From: Modestobacter caceresii
GTDB lineage: Bacteria; Actinomycetota; Actinomycetes; Mycobacteriales; Geodermatophilaceae
Reading direction: 5' to 3'
Assembly: GCF_000761485.1 (NCBI RefSeq)
Contig: NZ_JPMX01000001.1
Span: 32,089-96,088 of the forward strand
DNA: 64,000 nt
Of this stretch, positions 34,621 to 43,874 are shown piece after piece. Positions within the stretch are counted from its first letter, which is position 1. Every line of letters starts with the position of its first letter. The notes beneath the pieces were generated by a model that was given only the letters and a program-made list of their open reading frames with translations, made no database searches and was not told the origin of the DNA. The position numbers and the translations under genes are program-made.

Positions 34621-35562
34621 ATGCTCGCTTTCCTCGCCCGGCGGATGGTCATGGCCATCGGCACGGTGCTCGCCGCGGTGGTGATCAGCTTCCTGCTGGT
34701 GCACGCCACCGACACCTCGCCGGGTGCGGTCCGGCTCGGCACGAACGCGACCCCGGAGCGGATCGTCGCGGAGAACGAGGCGCTGGGCTGGAACCGCCCG
34801 CTGCCCACCCAGTTCTTCGACTACCTCGGTGACCTGGTGCGCGGCGACCTGGGCACCTCGCTCATCGACGGGCGCTCGATCGCCGCCGACCTGGCCGACC
34901 GGGTGCCGGTGACGGCGTCGATCGCGCTGTTCGCCACGCTCCTCTCCGGCGTCCTCGGCATCGTCCTGGGCGTCACTGCGGCGGTGCGTGGGGGCCGGCT
35001 CGCCCGGCTCATCACCACCGGCAGCGGGGTGGCACTGTCCCTGCCGGTCTTCTGGGTCGGCATCCTGCTGGTCTACGTGCTCGCGCTCCAGCTGGGGTGG
35101 CTGCCGGCCACCGGGTACGTGCCGTTCACCGTCGACCCGGCCGGGTGGTTCACCAGCCTGCTCATCCCGGTGATCACGCTGACCATCGGCGGCGCGGCGA
35201 TCGTCGCGCGGACGGCGAACGCCGGCCTGCGGCAGGCGCTGGCCCAGGAGCACGTCCGGACGCTGCGCGCCATGGGCACCCCGGAGTGGCGGATCCGCTA
35301 CGTGCACGCGCTGCGCTTCGCCAGCCTCCCGGTCGTCTCCGTGCTCGGCATCCAGTTCATCGCCCTGTTCGGCGGCTCGGTGATCATCGAGAACCTCTTC
35401 GCACTGCCCGGGCTGGGGCAGGCCGGGCAGGCCGCCGCGGCCTCCAGCGACTTCCCGGCCCTGGTCGGCGTCGTCGTGGTGGCCACCCTGGTCGTCGTCG
35501 TCATCAACCTGCTGCTCGACCTGGTCGTGGCTGCACTCGACCCGAAGGTGCGTGCCGCATGA
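34621..35562 (+). CDS. Opp/Dpp-type ABC permease, DppB-like
   Basis: 313 residues. The N-terminus LAFLARRMVMAIGTVLAAVV is the typical first membrane helix, GDLGTSLIDGRSIAADLADR follows in the periplasmic loop, and the EAA-like inner loop is near RTLRAMGTPEWRIRYVHAL. About six helices. The ATG at 34621 is chosen; a GTG one codon earlier is possible. Its stop overlaps the next gene's start (ATGA). It forms the channel with the permease half of the fusion protein encoded downstream. Confidence 0.9.
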   Translation: MLAFLARRMVMAIGTVLAAVVISFLLVHATDTSPGAVRLGTNATPERIVAENEALGWNRPLPTQFFDYLGDLVRGDLGTSLIDGRSIAADLADRVPVTASIALFATLLSGVLGIVLGVTAAVRGGRLARLITTGSGVALSLPVFWVGILLVYVLALQLGWLPATGYVPFTVDPAGWFTSLLIPVITLTIGGAAIVARTANAGLRQALAQEHVRTLRAMGTPEWRIRYVHALRFASLPVVSVLGIQFIALFGGSVIIENLFALPGLGQAGQAAAASSDFPALVGVVVVATLVVVVINLLLDLVVAALDPKVRAA

Positions 35563-37568
35563 GCGTGCTCCCGCTGGACGCCGCCGACGACGTCGCTGCC
35601 GAGCCGGGGTCGCCGGCCCGCCGGCAGGGCCTGTCCGAGGTGCTCCGCCGGCCCGGCGGTCTGCTGGCCGCCGGCTGGCTGCTGTTCGTCGTCGTGGCGT
35701 CGCTGACCGCACCGTGGTGGCGGCCCTACGGCGTCGCCGAGCAGGACCTCGCCAACCGGCTGGCGCTGCCGTCGGCGGAGCACTGGCTGGGCACCGACCC
35801 GCTCGGCCGCGACCTGCTCAGCCGGATCTTCACCGCCGGCACCGAGCCGCTGCTCTCCTCCGCGGTGACCGTGCTGGTCGCCTTCGGGATCGGCCTGCCG
35901 CTGGCGCTGATCGCCGCCGAGCGCGGGCCCCGCGTGGAGAGGGTCATCAGCCGGGTGACCGAGGTGTTCCTGGCCCTGCCCTCGACGATCCTGCTGCTGG
36001 CCGTCATCGGCGTGATCGGGGTCCGGACCTTCATCATCATGGCCGTCCTCGGCGTGCTGATCTCCGCCGCGGTCTACCGGGTGATGCTCGGTGTGGCCCA
36101 GTCGGTCCGCACCCGGCTCTACGTCGACGCCGCCCGGGTCAACGGCCTGGGCTCGCTGCGGGTGAACGTGGTGCACGTGCTGCCGTCGATGGCCACCGTC
36201 ATCGCCGTCCAGGCCGCCCAGCTGTACGGCATCGGCCTGCTGATCGTCGCAGGCCTGGCCTTCCTCGGCTTCGGTCCGGCCGAACCCGACCCCAGCTGGG
36301 GGTTCATGATCCAGGACGCGTCGTCCTACGTGTTCAACGCGCCGTGGCTGATGGTGCCGACCGGGCTGGTCCTCGCGCTCACCGTGATCGCCGCCAACGA
36401 GCTGGCCGACGCGATCGCCGGCAAGGCCGCTGGGGAGGCCGCCCCGGCCCGCCGGCGCCGCCGGTCGCCGGCGCTGACCGCCCCGCTCGACGGCGCGGCG
36501 GAGCTCGCCCCGGCCGACCCGGACGCCGTCCTGGAGGTCCGGGACCTGACGATCGCCGTCGACGACGGCGCCGACCTGGTCACCGGTGTCTCGTTCGCGT
36601 TGCGACCGGGCCGGGTGCTCGGTCTGGTCGGTGAGTCCGGGTGTGGCAAGACGATGACCGCCCGGTCGCTGCTCGGCCTGCTGCCCGACGGGGTGTCGGT
36701 GCGCGGCGGGGCGATCCACTGGCGGGGCCAGGACCTGGTCGGCCGCACCGAGAAGGAGCTGACCGCCGTCCGGGGGCGGGAGATCGCACTGATCTCCCAG
36801 GAACCGATGGTGGCGCTGGACCCGATGTTCTCCGTCGCCTACCAGCTCACCCAGCCGATCCGCCGGTTCCGCGGCGTCGGCCGGGGCGAGGCGCGGCGGA
36901 TCGCCGCGGAGCTGCTGCGCAACGTGGGCATCGTCGACGCCGAGCGGGTGCTGCGGAGCTACCCGCACCAGCTCTCCGGCGGCATGGCCCAGCGCGTGTG
37001 CATCGCGCTGGCGCTGACCGGTGAACCACAGCTGCTGATCGCCGACGAGCCGACGACCGCGCTGGACGTCACCGTGCAGGCGGAGATCCTCACCCTGCTG
37101 CGGGCGCTGGTCCGGGACACCGGACTGTCGGTGGTGGTCGTCAGCCACGACCTCGGGGTCGTCGCCGACATCTGCGACGACGTGGCCGTGATGTACGCCG
37201 GCACGGTGGTCGAGTCCGGCACCGCGGCCGCCGTCCTCGACGCGCCGGAGCACCCGTACACCCAGGCGCTGCTGGCGGCCAACCCGCACGTGCCGGACGG
37301 CGTCCCGGTGCCGGTGCGGCTGGCGTCGATCCCCGGGACGGTGCCGCCGCCCGGCTCGTGGCCGGCCGGCTGCCGGTTCGCCACCCGCTGCCAGTTCGCC
37401 CAGGACCAGTGCCGGTCACCCTTCCCGGCCCGGCCCGCCCACGCCACCGGCTCGGTGTTCTGCGTCCGGGCCGACGAGCTCGCCGACGCCCACGTCAGCT
37501 GGGACGCCGACCCCGTCGGCGCGGCGCACGCCCCCGCCACCACCCCGACCGCAGGAGCGTCCCGATGA
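35559..37568 (+). CDS. Fused DppC-like permease and DppD-like ATPase
   Basis: 669 residues. The permease half (about 1-290) has LGTDPLGRDLLSRIFTAGTE and FLGFGPAEPDPSWGFMIQDA. After a short Arg/Pro linker, the ATPase half (about 315-660) has Walker A GESGCGKTM, signature LSGGMAQRVCIALAL, Walker B LLIADEP and VSHDLGVVAD. It ends with the oligopeptide-transporter C-terminal domain including cysteines in GCRFATRCQFAQDQC, a family Fe-S or Zn knot. Such fusions occur in actinobacteria. The membrane and one nucleotide-binding subunit are made in fixed 1:1 ratio. Confidence 0.9.
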   Translation: MSVLPLDAADDVAAEPGSPARRQGLSEVLRRPGGLLAAGWLLFVVVASLTAPWWRPYGVAEQDLANRLALPSAEHWLGTDPLGRDLLSRIFTAGTEPLLSSAVTVLVAFGIGLPLALIAAERGPRVERVISRVTEVFLALPSTILLLAVIGVIGVRTFIIMAVLGVLISAAVYRVMLGVAQSVRTRLYVDAARVNGLGSLRVNVVHVLPSMATVIAVQAAQLYGIGLLIVAGLAFLGFGPAEPDPSWGFMIQDASSYVFNAPWLMVPTGLVLALTVIAANELADAIAGKAAGEAAPARRRRRSPALTAPLDGAAELAPADPDAVLEVRDLTIAVDDGADLVTGVSFALRPGRVLGLVGESGCGKTMTARSLLGLLPDGVSVRGGAIHWRGQDLVGRTEKELTAVRGREIALISQEPMVALDPMFSVAYQLTQPIRRFRGVGRGEARRIAAELLRNVGIVDAERVLRSYPHQLSGGMAQRVCIALALTGEPQLLIADEPTTALDVTVQAEILTLLRALVRDTGLSVVVVSHDLGVVADICDDVAVMYAGTVVESGTAAAVLDAPEHPYTQALLAANPHVPDGVPVPVRLASIPGTVPPPGSWPAGCRFATRCQFAQDQCRSPFPARPAHATGSVFCVRADELADAHVSWDADPVGAAHAPATTPTAGASR

Positions 37569-38587
37569 CCGCCCTCGCCGACCCCGCCCACGAGGTCCAC
37601 CCGGAGGAGCAGGCGCCCGCACTCCGGGTCCGCGACCTGGTCGTCCGCTACGGCTCCGGTCGCCGGGCGCGCAGCACCCCGCCGGCGGTGGACGGCGTCA
37701 GCTTCGACATCGCGCCCGGGGAGACGCTGGGCCTGGTCGGCGAGTCCGGGTCGGGCAAGTCCACGATCGGCAAGGCGGTCCTGGGCCTCCAGCGGCCGAC
37801 CGCCGGCACGGTGGAGGTGGCCGGGCAGGACGTCACTGGGATGTCGCTCAGGCAGCGCAGCCGCCAGGTGGCCGACCTGCGGGTGGTCTTCCAGGACCCG
37901 TACTCGTCGCTGAACCCCGCCCGCACCATCGGCCAGACGCTGGTGGAGCCGCTGCGGCTGATGGGCGTGACCGGCACCGAGGCGCTGGCGCGGGCCCGGT
38001 CCGGGCTGGAGTCGGTGGGGCTCCCCGGGGAGGCCGTCGACCGCCGCCCGGCGCAGTTCTCCGGCGGTCAGCGGCAACGCATCGCCATCGCCCGGGCGCT
38101 GGTCTGCGACCCGAAGGTGGTCGTGCTGGACGAGCCGGTGTCGGCGCTGGACCTCTCCACCCAGGCGCAGGTGCTCAACCTGCTGGCCGATCTGCGCGAC
38201 CAGCGCGGGCTGTCCTTCCTCTTCATCGCCCACGACCTGGGCGTGGTGCGTTTCCTGTCCCAGCGCACCGTCGTCCTCTACCGCGGTCAGGTCATGGAGA
38301 CCGGCCCGGCCGAGCAGGTCGCCCAGCGGCCCCGGCACCCGTACACCCTGGCGCTCACCGCGGCGGCCCCGGTGCCGCGCCCCGCCGAGCAGGCCGCGCG
38401 CCGCGCCGCCCGGGAGGCCGCCGGCTTCGGCACCGCGGGAGCCGCCTCGCCGTCGGCCACCGGCTGCCCCTTCGTGCCGCGCTGCCCGTTCTCCACCGAC
38501 GTCTGCGTGGCGCAGCGGCCGCCGCTCCGGCTGCTCGACGGCTCGCTCACCGCTTGCCACCACGCCGAGCGGGTCCCGCGCCCGTGA
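37565..38587 (+). CDS. Opp/Dpp-type ABC ATPase, OppF/DppF-like
   Basis: 340 residues. Walker A GESGSGKST, signature FSGGQRQRIAIARAL, Walker B VVLDEP and IAHDLGVVRF. VVFQDPYSSLNPARTI is characteristic of OppF. The C-terminal knot is GCPFVPRCPFSTDVC. Its ATG overlaps the previous stop, and the following rhamnosidase gene begins on the last base of its stop. This transporter is therefore physically part of the glycosidase operon. Confidence 0.9.
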   Translation: MTALADPAHEVHPEEQAPALRVRDLVVRYGSGRRARSTPPAVDGVSFDIAPGETLGLVGESGSGKSTIGKAVLGLQRPTAGTVEVAGQDVTGMSLRQRSRQVADLRVVFQDPYSSLNPARTIGQTLVEPLRLMGVTGTEALARARSGLESVGLPGEAVDRRPAQFSGGQRQRIAIARALVCDPKVVVLDEPVSALDLSTQAQVLNLLADLRDQRGLSFLFIAHDLGVVRFLSQRTVVLYRGQVMETGPAEQVAQRPRHPYTLALTAAAPVPRPAEQAARRAAREAAGFGTAGAASPSATGCPFVPRCPFSTDVCVAQRPPLRLLDGSLTACHHAERVPRP

Positions 38588-41241
38588 TGGAGGACCCCGC
38601 TGCGCCGCACCACCTGCGGGTCGAGCACCTCGACGAACCACTCGGCATCCGGACGACGACGCCGCGGCTGTCCTGGCAGCTGCCGATGGGCGCCGGGCAG
38701 CAGCTCGCCTCCCGGCTCACCGCGGACAACGGCTGGGACACCGGCTGGGTGGAGAGCGGGCAGCACCTGCTGGTGCCCTATGCCGGCCCACCGCTGGCCG
38801 CGGGGCAGCGGGTGCAGTGGTGGGTGCAGGTGCGCACCGACCTCGGGGAGAGCGGACCGTCCGCGGCGGGCTGGTTCGAGACCGGGCTGCTGTGGGCCGA
38901 GGACTGGCAGGCCTCCTGGGTCGAGCCGGGGGAGATGCCCGCCGGGCCGCCGGGGGAGCGGCCGGCGGCGCTGCTGCGGTACGAGTTCGACGTCGACCGG
39001 CCGGTGGTCGCCGCCCGGCTGCACGCCACCGCGCAGGGCGTCTACGAGGCCTTCCTCAACGGGGCGCGCGCCGGGGACGCCGAGCTGACCCCCGGCTTCA
39101 CCCAGTACGACGCCCGGCTGCAGGTGCAGACCATCGACGTCACCGCCACCGTCCGGCCCGGCCGCAACGCGCTTGCCGTCGTGCTCGCCGACGGCTGGTT
39201 CCGCGGCCAGATCGGCATCCTCCGCGCCGCCGACCAGTGGGGCGACCGGCTCGCGCTGCTCGCCCAGCTGCACCTGGTGCACGACGACGGCAGCGTCACC
39301 GTCGTCGGCACCGGGCCGGGCTGGCGCAGCGCCGAGGGGCACGTGGTGGCCGCCGACCTGATCGCCGGCGAGCGGGTTGACCTGCGGCGGCTGCCGCGGG
39401 GCTGGGACGCCCCGGGCTTCGACGACGCCGGCTGGGCGCCGGTGTGCGTCGTCCAGCACGGCTACGCCGGCCTCGTCGACTCCCCGGCCCCGCCGGTGCG
39501 CCGGGTCGAGGAGCTCACCCCGGTGTCGGTCACCCGGCTGCCGGGCGGGGCGCACGTCGTCGACCTGGGCCAGAACGTCAACGGCTGGGTGCGGCTCACC
39601 GACCTGGGGCCGGCGAACACCACCCTCACGCTGACCCACGCCGAGTGGCTCGGCCCCGACGGCGACGTCACCACTGACCACCTGCGCCCCGCCGTGCCCT
39701 TCCTGCCGGAGCCGCTGCCGGCCGGCCAGGTGGACCAGGTGGTCTCGGCCGGCGTGCCGGGTGAGGTGTTCGAACCGCGGCGGACGACGCACGGCTTCCG
39801 GTACGTGCGGATCGCAGGGCACCCCGGCGAGCTCACCGCCGACGACGTCCGCGGCGTCGTCGTGCACACCGACCTGCGCCGCACCGGCTGGTTCTCCTGC
39901 AGCGACGAGCGGGTGACCCGATTCCACGAGGCCGCCGTCTGGAGCCTGCGCGGCAACGCCTGCGACATCCCCACCGACTGCCCGCACCGCGAGCGCGCCG
40001 GCTGGACCGGTGACTGGCAGCTGTACGTCCCGACCGCCGCGTTCCTGTACGACGTCGCCGGGTTCTCCACCAAGTGGCTGCGGGACGTCGCCGCCGACCA
40101 GTGGCCCGACGGGACGATCGCCAACATCAGCCCGTCCTCCCGCAGCGAGGGGCGGGCCGGCCCGGTCGCGGCGATGAACGGCTCGGCCGGCTGGAGCGAC
40201 GCCGCGGTCGTCGTGCCCTGGGAGCTGTACCGCGCCTACGGCGACGAGCAGGTGCTGGCCGAGCTCTGGCCGACGATGGTCGGCTGGCTCGACCGGGTCG
40301 AGCGGATGGCCCGGGACCAGCGACACCCTGCTCGGGTCGCCCGCCGGCCGGAGCCCGCGCCGCACGAGCGGTTCCTCTGGGACACCGGCTTCCAGTGGGG
40401 TGAGTGGCTGGTGCCCGGTGAGGACGTCGGAGACTTCGGCGCCTTCGTCGCAGCCGACAAGGGCGAGGTGGCGACGGCGTACTACGCGCACAGCGCCGGG
40501 CTGCTGAGCCGGATCGCCGCGGTGCTGGGGAGGGACGACGACGCCGACCGTTACGCCGGACTCGCCGCCGGGGCGCGGGCCGCCTGGCAGGCGGAGTACC
40601 TGGACGACGAAGGGCGGCTGTGCTGCGACACGCAGGCCGACCACGTGCGCGCGCTCGCCTTCGACCTGGTGCCGGCCGATCTGCGGCCGGCCGTCGCCGA
40701 GCGGCTGGTCGAGCTGGTCCGCAAGGCCGACACCCACCTGGCCACCGGGTTCCTGGCCACGCCGTACCTGCTGCCGGTGCTCGCCGACGCCGGGCACCTC
40801 GACGTCGCCTACGAGCTGCTGCTCACCGACACCGAGCCGTCCTGGCTGACGATGGTCGACCGCGGGGCGACCACGGTGTGGGAGCGGTGGGACGGCGTGG
40901 ACGCCGACGGCGTGCCGCACGAGTCGCTGAACCACTACAGCAAGGGCGCGGTCGTCTCCTTCCTGCACCGGTACACCGCGGGCATCGAGCCGCTGGAGCC
41001 CGCGTACCGGCGGTTCCGCGTCCAGCCCCGGCCCGGTGGCGGCCTGACCTCCGCCGAGGCCGCGCACGAGTCGCCGTACGGCCGGATCTCCTCCGCCTGG
41101 GCCGTCACCGACGACGTGCTCTCGCTGCGCGTCGTCGTCCCGGCCGGCGCCGAGGCGACGGTCGTCCTGCCCGACGGCACCACGGCATCCGCCGGACCCG
41201 GCGAGCACACGTTCACGACCACCCTGGAGCAGCCCGCATGA
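38587..41241 (+). CDS. GH78 alpha-L-rhamnosidase (first copy)
   Basis: 884 residues and no signal peptide. N-terminal beta domains (about 1-330) include GVYEAFLNGARAGDAELTPG. The (alpha/alpha)6 barrel begins near GWFSCSDERVTRFHEA and carries the catalytic acidic cluster DIPTDCPHRERAGWTGDWQ, plus ATTVWERWDGVDADG with the second catalytic glutamate. It removes terminal alpha-L-rhamnose from flavonoid rutinosides, neohesperidosides or pectic oligomers inside the cell. The start overlaps the ATPase stop by one base. Confidence 0.9.
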   Translation: MEDPAAPHHLRVEHLDEPLGIRTTTPRLSWQLPMGAGQQLASRLTADNGWDTGWVESGQHLLVPYAGPPLAAGQRVQWWVQVRTDLGESGPSAAGWFETGLLWAEDWQASWVEPGEMPAGPPGERPAALLRYEFDVDRPVVAARLHATAQGVYEAFLNGARAGDAELTPGFTQYDARLQVQTIDVTATVRPGRNALAVVLADGWFRGQIGILRAADQWGDRLALLAQLHLVHDDGSVTVVGTGPGWRSAEGHVVAADLIAGERVDLRRLPRGWDAPGFDDAGWAPVCVVQHGYAGLVDSPAPPVRRVEELTPVSVTRLPGGAHVVDLGQNVNGWVRLTDLGPANTTLTLTHAEWLGPDGDVTTDHLRPAVPFLPEPLPAGQVDQVVSAGVPGEVFEPRRTTHGFRYVRIAGHPGELTADDVRGVVVHTDLRRTGWFSCSDERVTRFHEAAVWSLRGNACDIPTDCPHRERAGWTGDWQLYVPTAAFLYDVAGFSTKWLRDVAADQWPDGTIANISPSSRSEGRAGPVAAMNGSAGWSDAAVVVPWELYRAYGDEQVLAELWPTMVGWLDRVERMARDQRHPARVARRPEPAPHERFLWDTGFQWGEWLVPGEDVGDFGAFVAADKGEVATAYYAHSAGLLSRIAAVLGRDDDADRYAGLAAGARAAWQAEYLDDEGRLCCDTQADHVRALAFDLVPADLRPAVAERLVELVRKADTHLATGFLATPYLLPVLADAGHLDVAYELLLTDTEPSWLTMVDRGATTVWERWDGVDADGVPHESLNHYSKGAVVSFLHRYTAGIEPLEPAYRRFRVQPRPGGGLTSAEAAHESPYGRISSAWAVTDDVLSLRVVVPAGAEATVVLPDGTTASAGPGEHTFTTTLEQPA

Positions 41242-43874
41242 GCGACCTGACCGTCCTGCCCGTGACCGTCGAGCACCACCGCGAGCCGCTGGGCATCGGC
41301 GAGACCCGGCCGCGGCTGTCCTGGGTGTCCCGCACCGACCTCGACGGCTGGCGGCAGGCCGCGTACGAGCTGGAGATCGCACCCGAGGAAGGCCCGGTCT
41401 GGTCGTCGGGCCGGGTGGAGTCCGACGAGTCGGTGCTGGTGGCATGGGGAGCGCCGCCGTTGACCAGCCGCGACCGTCGCACGGTCCGCGTGCGGGTGTG
41501 GGGCGAGGGGGCCGTCGAGCCGTCGGCGTGTAGCGAGGACACCGTCGTCGAGGCCGGCCTGCTGGCGCCGGCCGACTGGACCGCGACGCTGGTCCGGCCG
41601 GTGCTGCCCGCTGACTGCGGCGACGAGCCGGCCGCACTGCTGCGCCGGGAGTTCGTGCTGGACCGGCCGGTCACCCGGGCGCGGCTGTACGCCACCGCGC
41701 AGGGGGTCTACGAGGCCGAGCTGAACGGGTCGGTCGTCGGTGACCACGTGCTGGCGCCCGGCTGGACCAGCTACCACCACCGGCTGCGCTACCAGACCCA
41801 CGACGTCACCGCGCTGCTCACCGAGGGCGCCAATGCGCTCGGCGTGCACCTGGCGCAGGGCTGGTTCGCCGGCCCGCTGGGCTTCACCGGCAAGCGGGCC
41901 TTCTACTGCGACCGGACCGGCGCCTTCGTCCAGCTCGAGGTCGAGCACCCCGACGGCAGCCGCACCGTCGTGACCACCGACGGTTCCTGGCGGTCGGCGC
42001 CCAGCCCGCTCACCCGGGCCGGGCTCTACGCGGGCGAGACGTTCGACGCCCGCCGCGAGCTCCCCGGCTGGTCGCAGCCGGCGTTCGACGACAGCGCCTG
42101 GACGCCGGTGGAGACCGGGGACCTGGACGTCGCCACCCTCGTCGCCCCGACCGGCCCGCCCGTGCGCCGCACGCAGACCCTGCCGGTCCAGGAGATCAGC
42201 ACCTCACCGTCGGGGAGGACGCTGGTCGACTTCGGCCAGAACCTGGTCGGCCGGCTCCGGCTGTCCCTGCCGGACGCACCGGCCGGCACCGAGGTCACCG
42301 TCCGACACGCGGAGGTGCTCGAGCACGGCGAGCTCGGCACCCGCCCGCTGCGCGGGGCCGACGCCACGGACGTCGTCGTGCTGGACGGGGAAGGCCCGCG
42401 CACCTGGGAGCCGCGCTTCACCTTCCACGGCTTCCGGTACGCCGAGGTCAGCGGCTGGCCGGGGGAGCTGACGCCGAGCGACCTCGAGGCCGTCGTCGTG
42501 CACACCGACCTGCGCCGGACCGGCACCTTCGCGTGCTCCGACCCGGACGTGGAACGGCTGCACGAGAACGTGGTCTGGGGGATGCGGGGCAACTTCCTCG
42601 ACGTCCCCACCGACTGCCCGCAGCGCGACGAGCGGCTGGGCTGGACCGGTGACCTCCAGGTCTTCGCGCCGTCCGCCTCCTTCCTCTACGACACCACCGG
42701 GATGCTCCGCTCCTGGCTGGCCGACCTCGCGGTCGAGCAGCAGGTGGACCACGACGGCATCGTCCCGATGTACGTGCCGTTCCTGCCGCTGCTGCCGTTC
42801 CCGCAGCAGGCGGAGGTGGGCTGGGGCGACGCGGCCGTCGTCGTCCCGTGGGTGCTGTACGAGCGGACCGGTGACGCCGGGCTGCTCGCCGACCAGTGGG
42901 CGTCCATGACCGCCTGGATCGACGTCTTCGCCGCGCGGGCCGGGGCCGACCTGGACTTCCCCGAGGGCGGGTTCTCCTTCGGTGACTGGCTAGATTCCGC
43001 GGCGCCGCCGGACAACCCCGCCGCGGCGCGCACCCCGTGGCAGTGCGTCGCCACTGCCTACCTCGCCCGCTCGGCCCGCACGGTCGCGCAGGCCGCCGAG
43101 GTGCTCGGTCGGGACGGCGCCCGGTTCGCCGACCTCGCCGAGCGGGCGACCGATCGGTTCCGCGCCGAGTACGTCTCCCCGAACGGCCGGGTCGCCTACC
43201 CGTCGCAGACCGCCTACGCCCTCGCCCTGGAGTTCGACCTGCTCACCCCCGTCCAGCGGGCGCACGCCGGCCGGCTGCTGGCCGAGCAGGTGCTGAAGGA
43301 CGGCTTCCACATCGCCAGCGGCTTCCTCGGCACCCCGCTGGTCACCGACGCGCTCACGAACGCCGGGGAGCTGGCGACGGCCTACGAGCTGTTGCTGCAG
43401 CGGGAGTGCCCGTCGTGGCTGTACCCGGTGTCGATGGGCGCGACGACGATCTGGGAGCGCTGGGACTCCATGCTCCCCGACGGGTCGATCAACCCCGGCG
43501 ACATGACGTCGTTCAACCACTACGCGCTCGGTGCCGTCGCCGACTGGCTGCACCGCACCGTCGCCGGCCTCGCCCCGGCCGAACCCGGCTATCGGCGGCT
43601 GCGGATCGCCCCCCGCCCCGGTCCGGGGATCACCTCCGCCGCCGCGACCCACGAGACGCCGTACGGGACGGCGGCGGTCTCCTGGACCCTCGACGGCGCC
43701 GAGCTGACCGTGGAGCTGACCGTCCCGCCGAACACGACCGCCGAGGTGTCACTGCCCGACGGCAGCGCACCGGTCCAGGTGGCGGCCGGGCGGCACTCGT
43801 TCACCCGCACGGTCACCGTCCCGGCGCCGGTGGAGAAGCCCGCGCTGTTCTTCGACCCGGAGGCCCACCAGTGA
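41238..43874 (+). CDS. GH78 alpha-L-rhamnosidase (second copy)
   Basis: 878 residues, no signal peptide. Same architecture as the preceding gene: GVYEAELNGSVVGDHVLAPG, then FLDVPTDCPQRDERLGWTGD with the acid cluster, and GATTIWERWDSMLPDG. The two copies are clearly paralogous but well diverged, which suggests different linkages (for example alpha-1,2 versus alpha-1,6 rhamnosides). The ATG overlaps the previous stop (ATGA), so they are translationally coupled. Confidence 0.9.
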   Translation: MSDLTVLPVTVEHHREPLGIGETRPRLSWVSRTDLDGWRQAAYELEIAPEEGPVWSSGRVESDESVLVAWGAPPLTSRDRRTVRVRVWGEGAVEPSACSEDTVVEAGLLAPADWTATLVRPVLPADCGDEPAALLRREFVLDRPVTRARLYATAQGVYEAELNGSVVGDHVLAPGWTSYHHRLRYQTHDVTALLTEGANALGVHLAQGWFAGPLGFTGKRAFYCDRTGAFVQLEVEHPDGSRTVVTTDGSWRSAPSPLTRAGLYAGETFDARRELPGWSQPAFDDSAWTPVETGDLDVATLVAPTGPPVRRTQTLPVQEISTSPSGRTLVDFGQNLVGRLRLSLPDAPAGTEVTVRHAEVLEHGELGTRPLRGADATDVVVLDGEGPRTWEPRFTFHGFRYAEVSGWPGELTPSDLEAVVVHTDLRRTGTFACSDPDVERLHENVVWGMRGNFLDVPTDCPQRDERLGWTGDLQVFAPSASFLYDTTGMLRSWLADLAVEQQVDHDGIVPMYVPFLPLLPFPQQAEVGWGDAAVVVPWVLYERTGDAGLLADQWASMTAWIDVFAARAGADLDFPEGGFSFGDWLDSAAPPDNPAAARTPWQCVATAYLARSARTVAQAAEVLGRDGARFADLAERATDRFRAEYVSPNGRVAYPSQTAYALALEFDLLTPVQRAHAGRLLAEQVLKDGFHIASGFLGTPLVTDALTNAGELATAYELLLQRECPSWLYPVSMGATTIWERWDSMLPDGSINPGDMTSFNHYALGAVADWLHRTVAGLAPAEPGYRRLRIAPRPGPGITSAAATHETPYGTAAVSWTLDGAELTVELTVPPNTTAEVSLPDGSAPVQVAAGRHSFTRTVTVPAPVEKPALFFDPEAHQ

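Noticed and set aside
38287..41637. A 1116-codon minus-strand open frame opposite the first rhamnosidase
   Set aside because: Valine/glycine/histidine-rich shadow; the plus strand carries the intact GH78 catalytic motifs.
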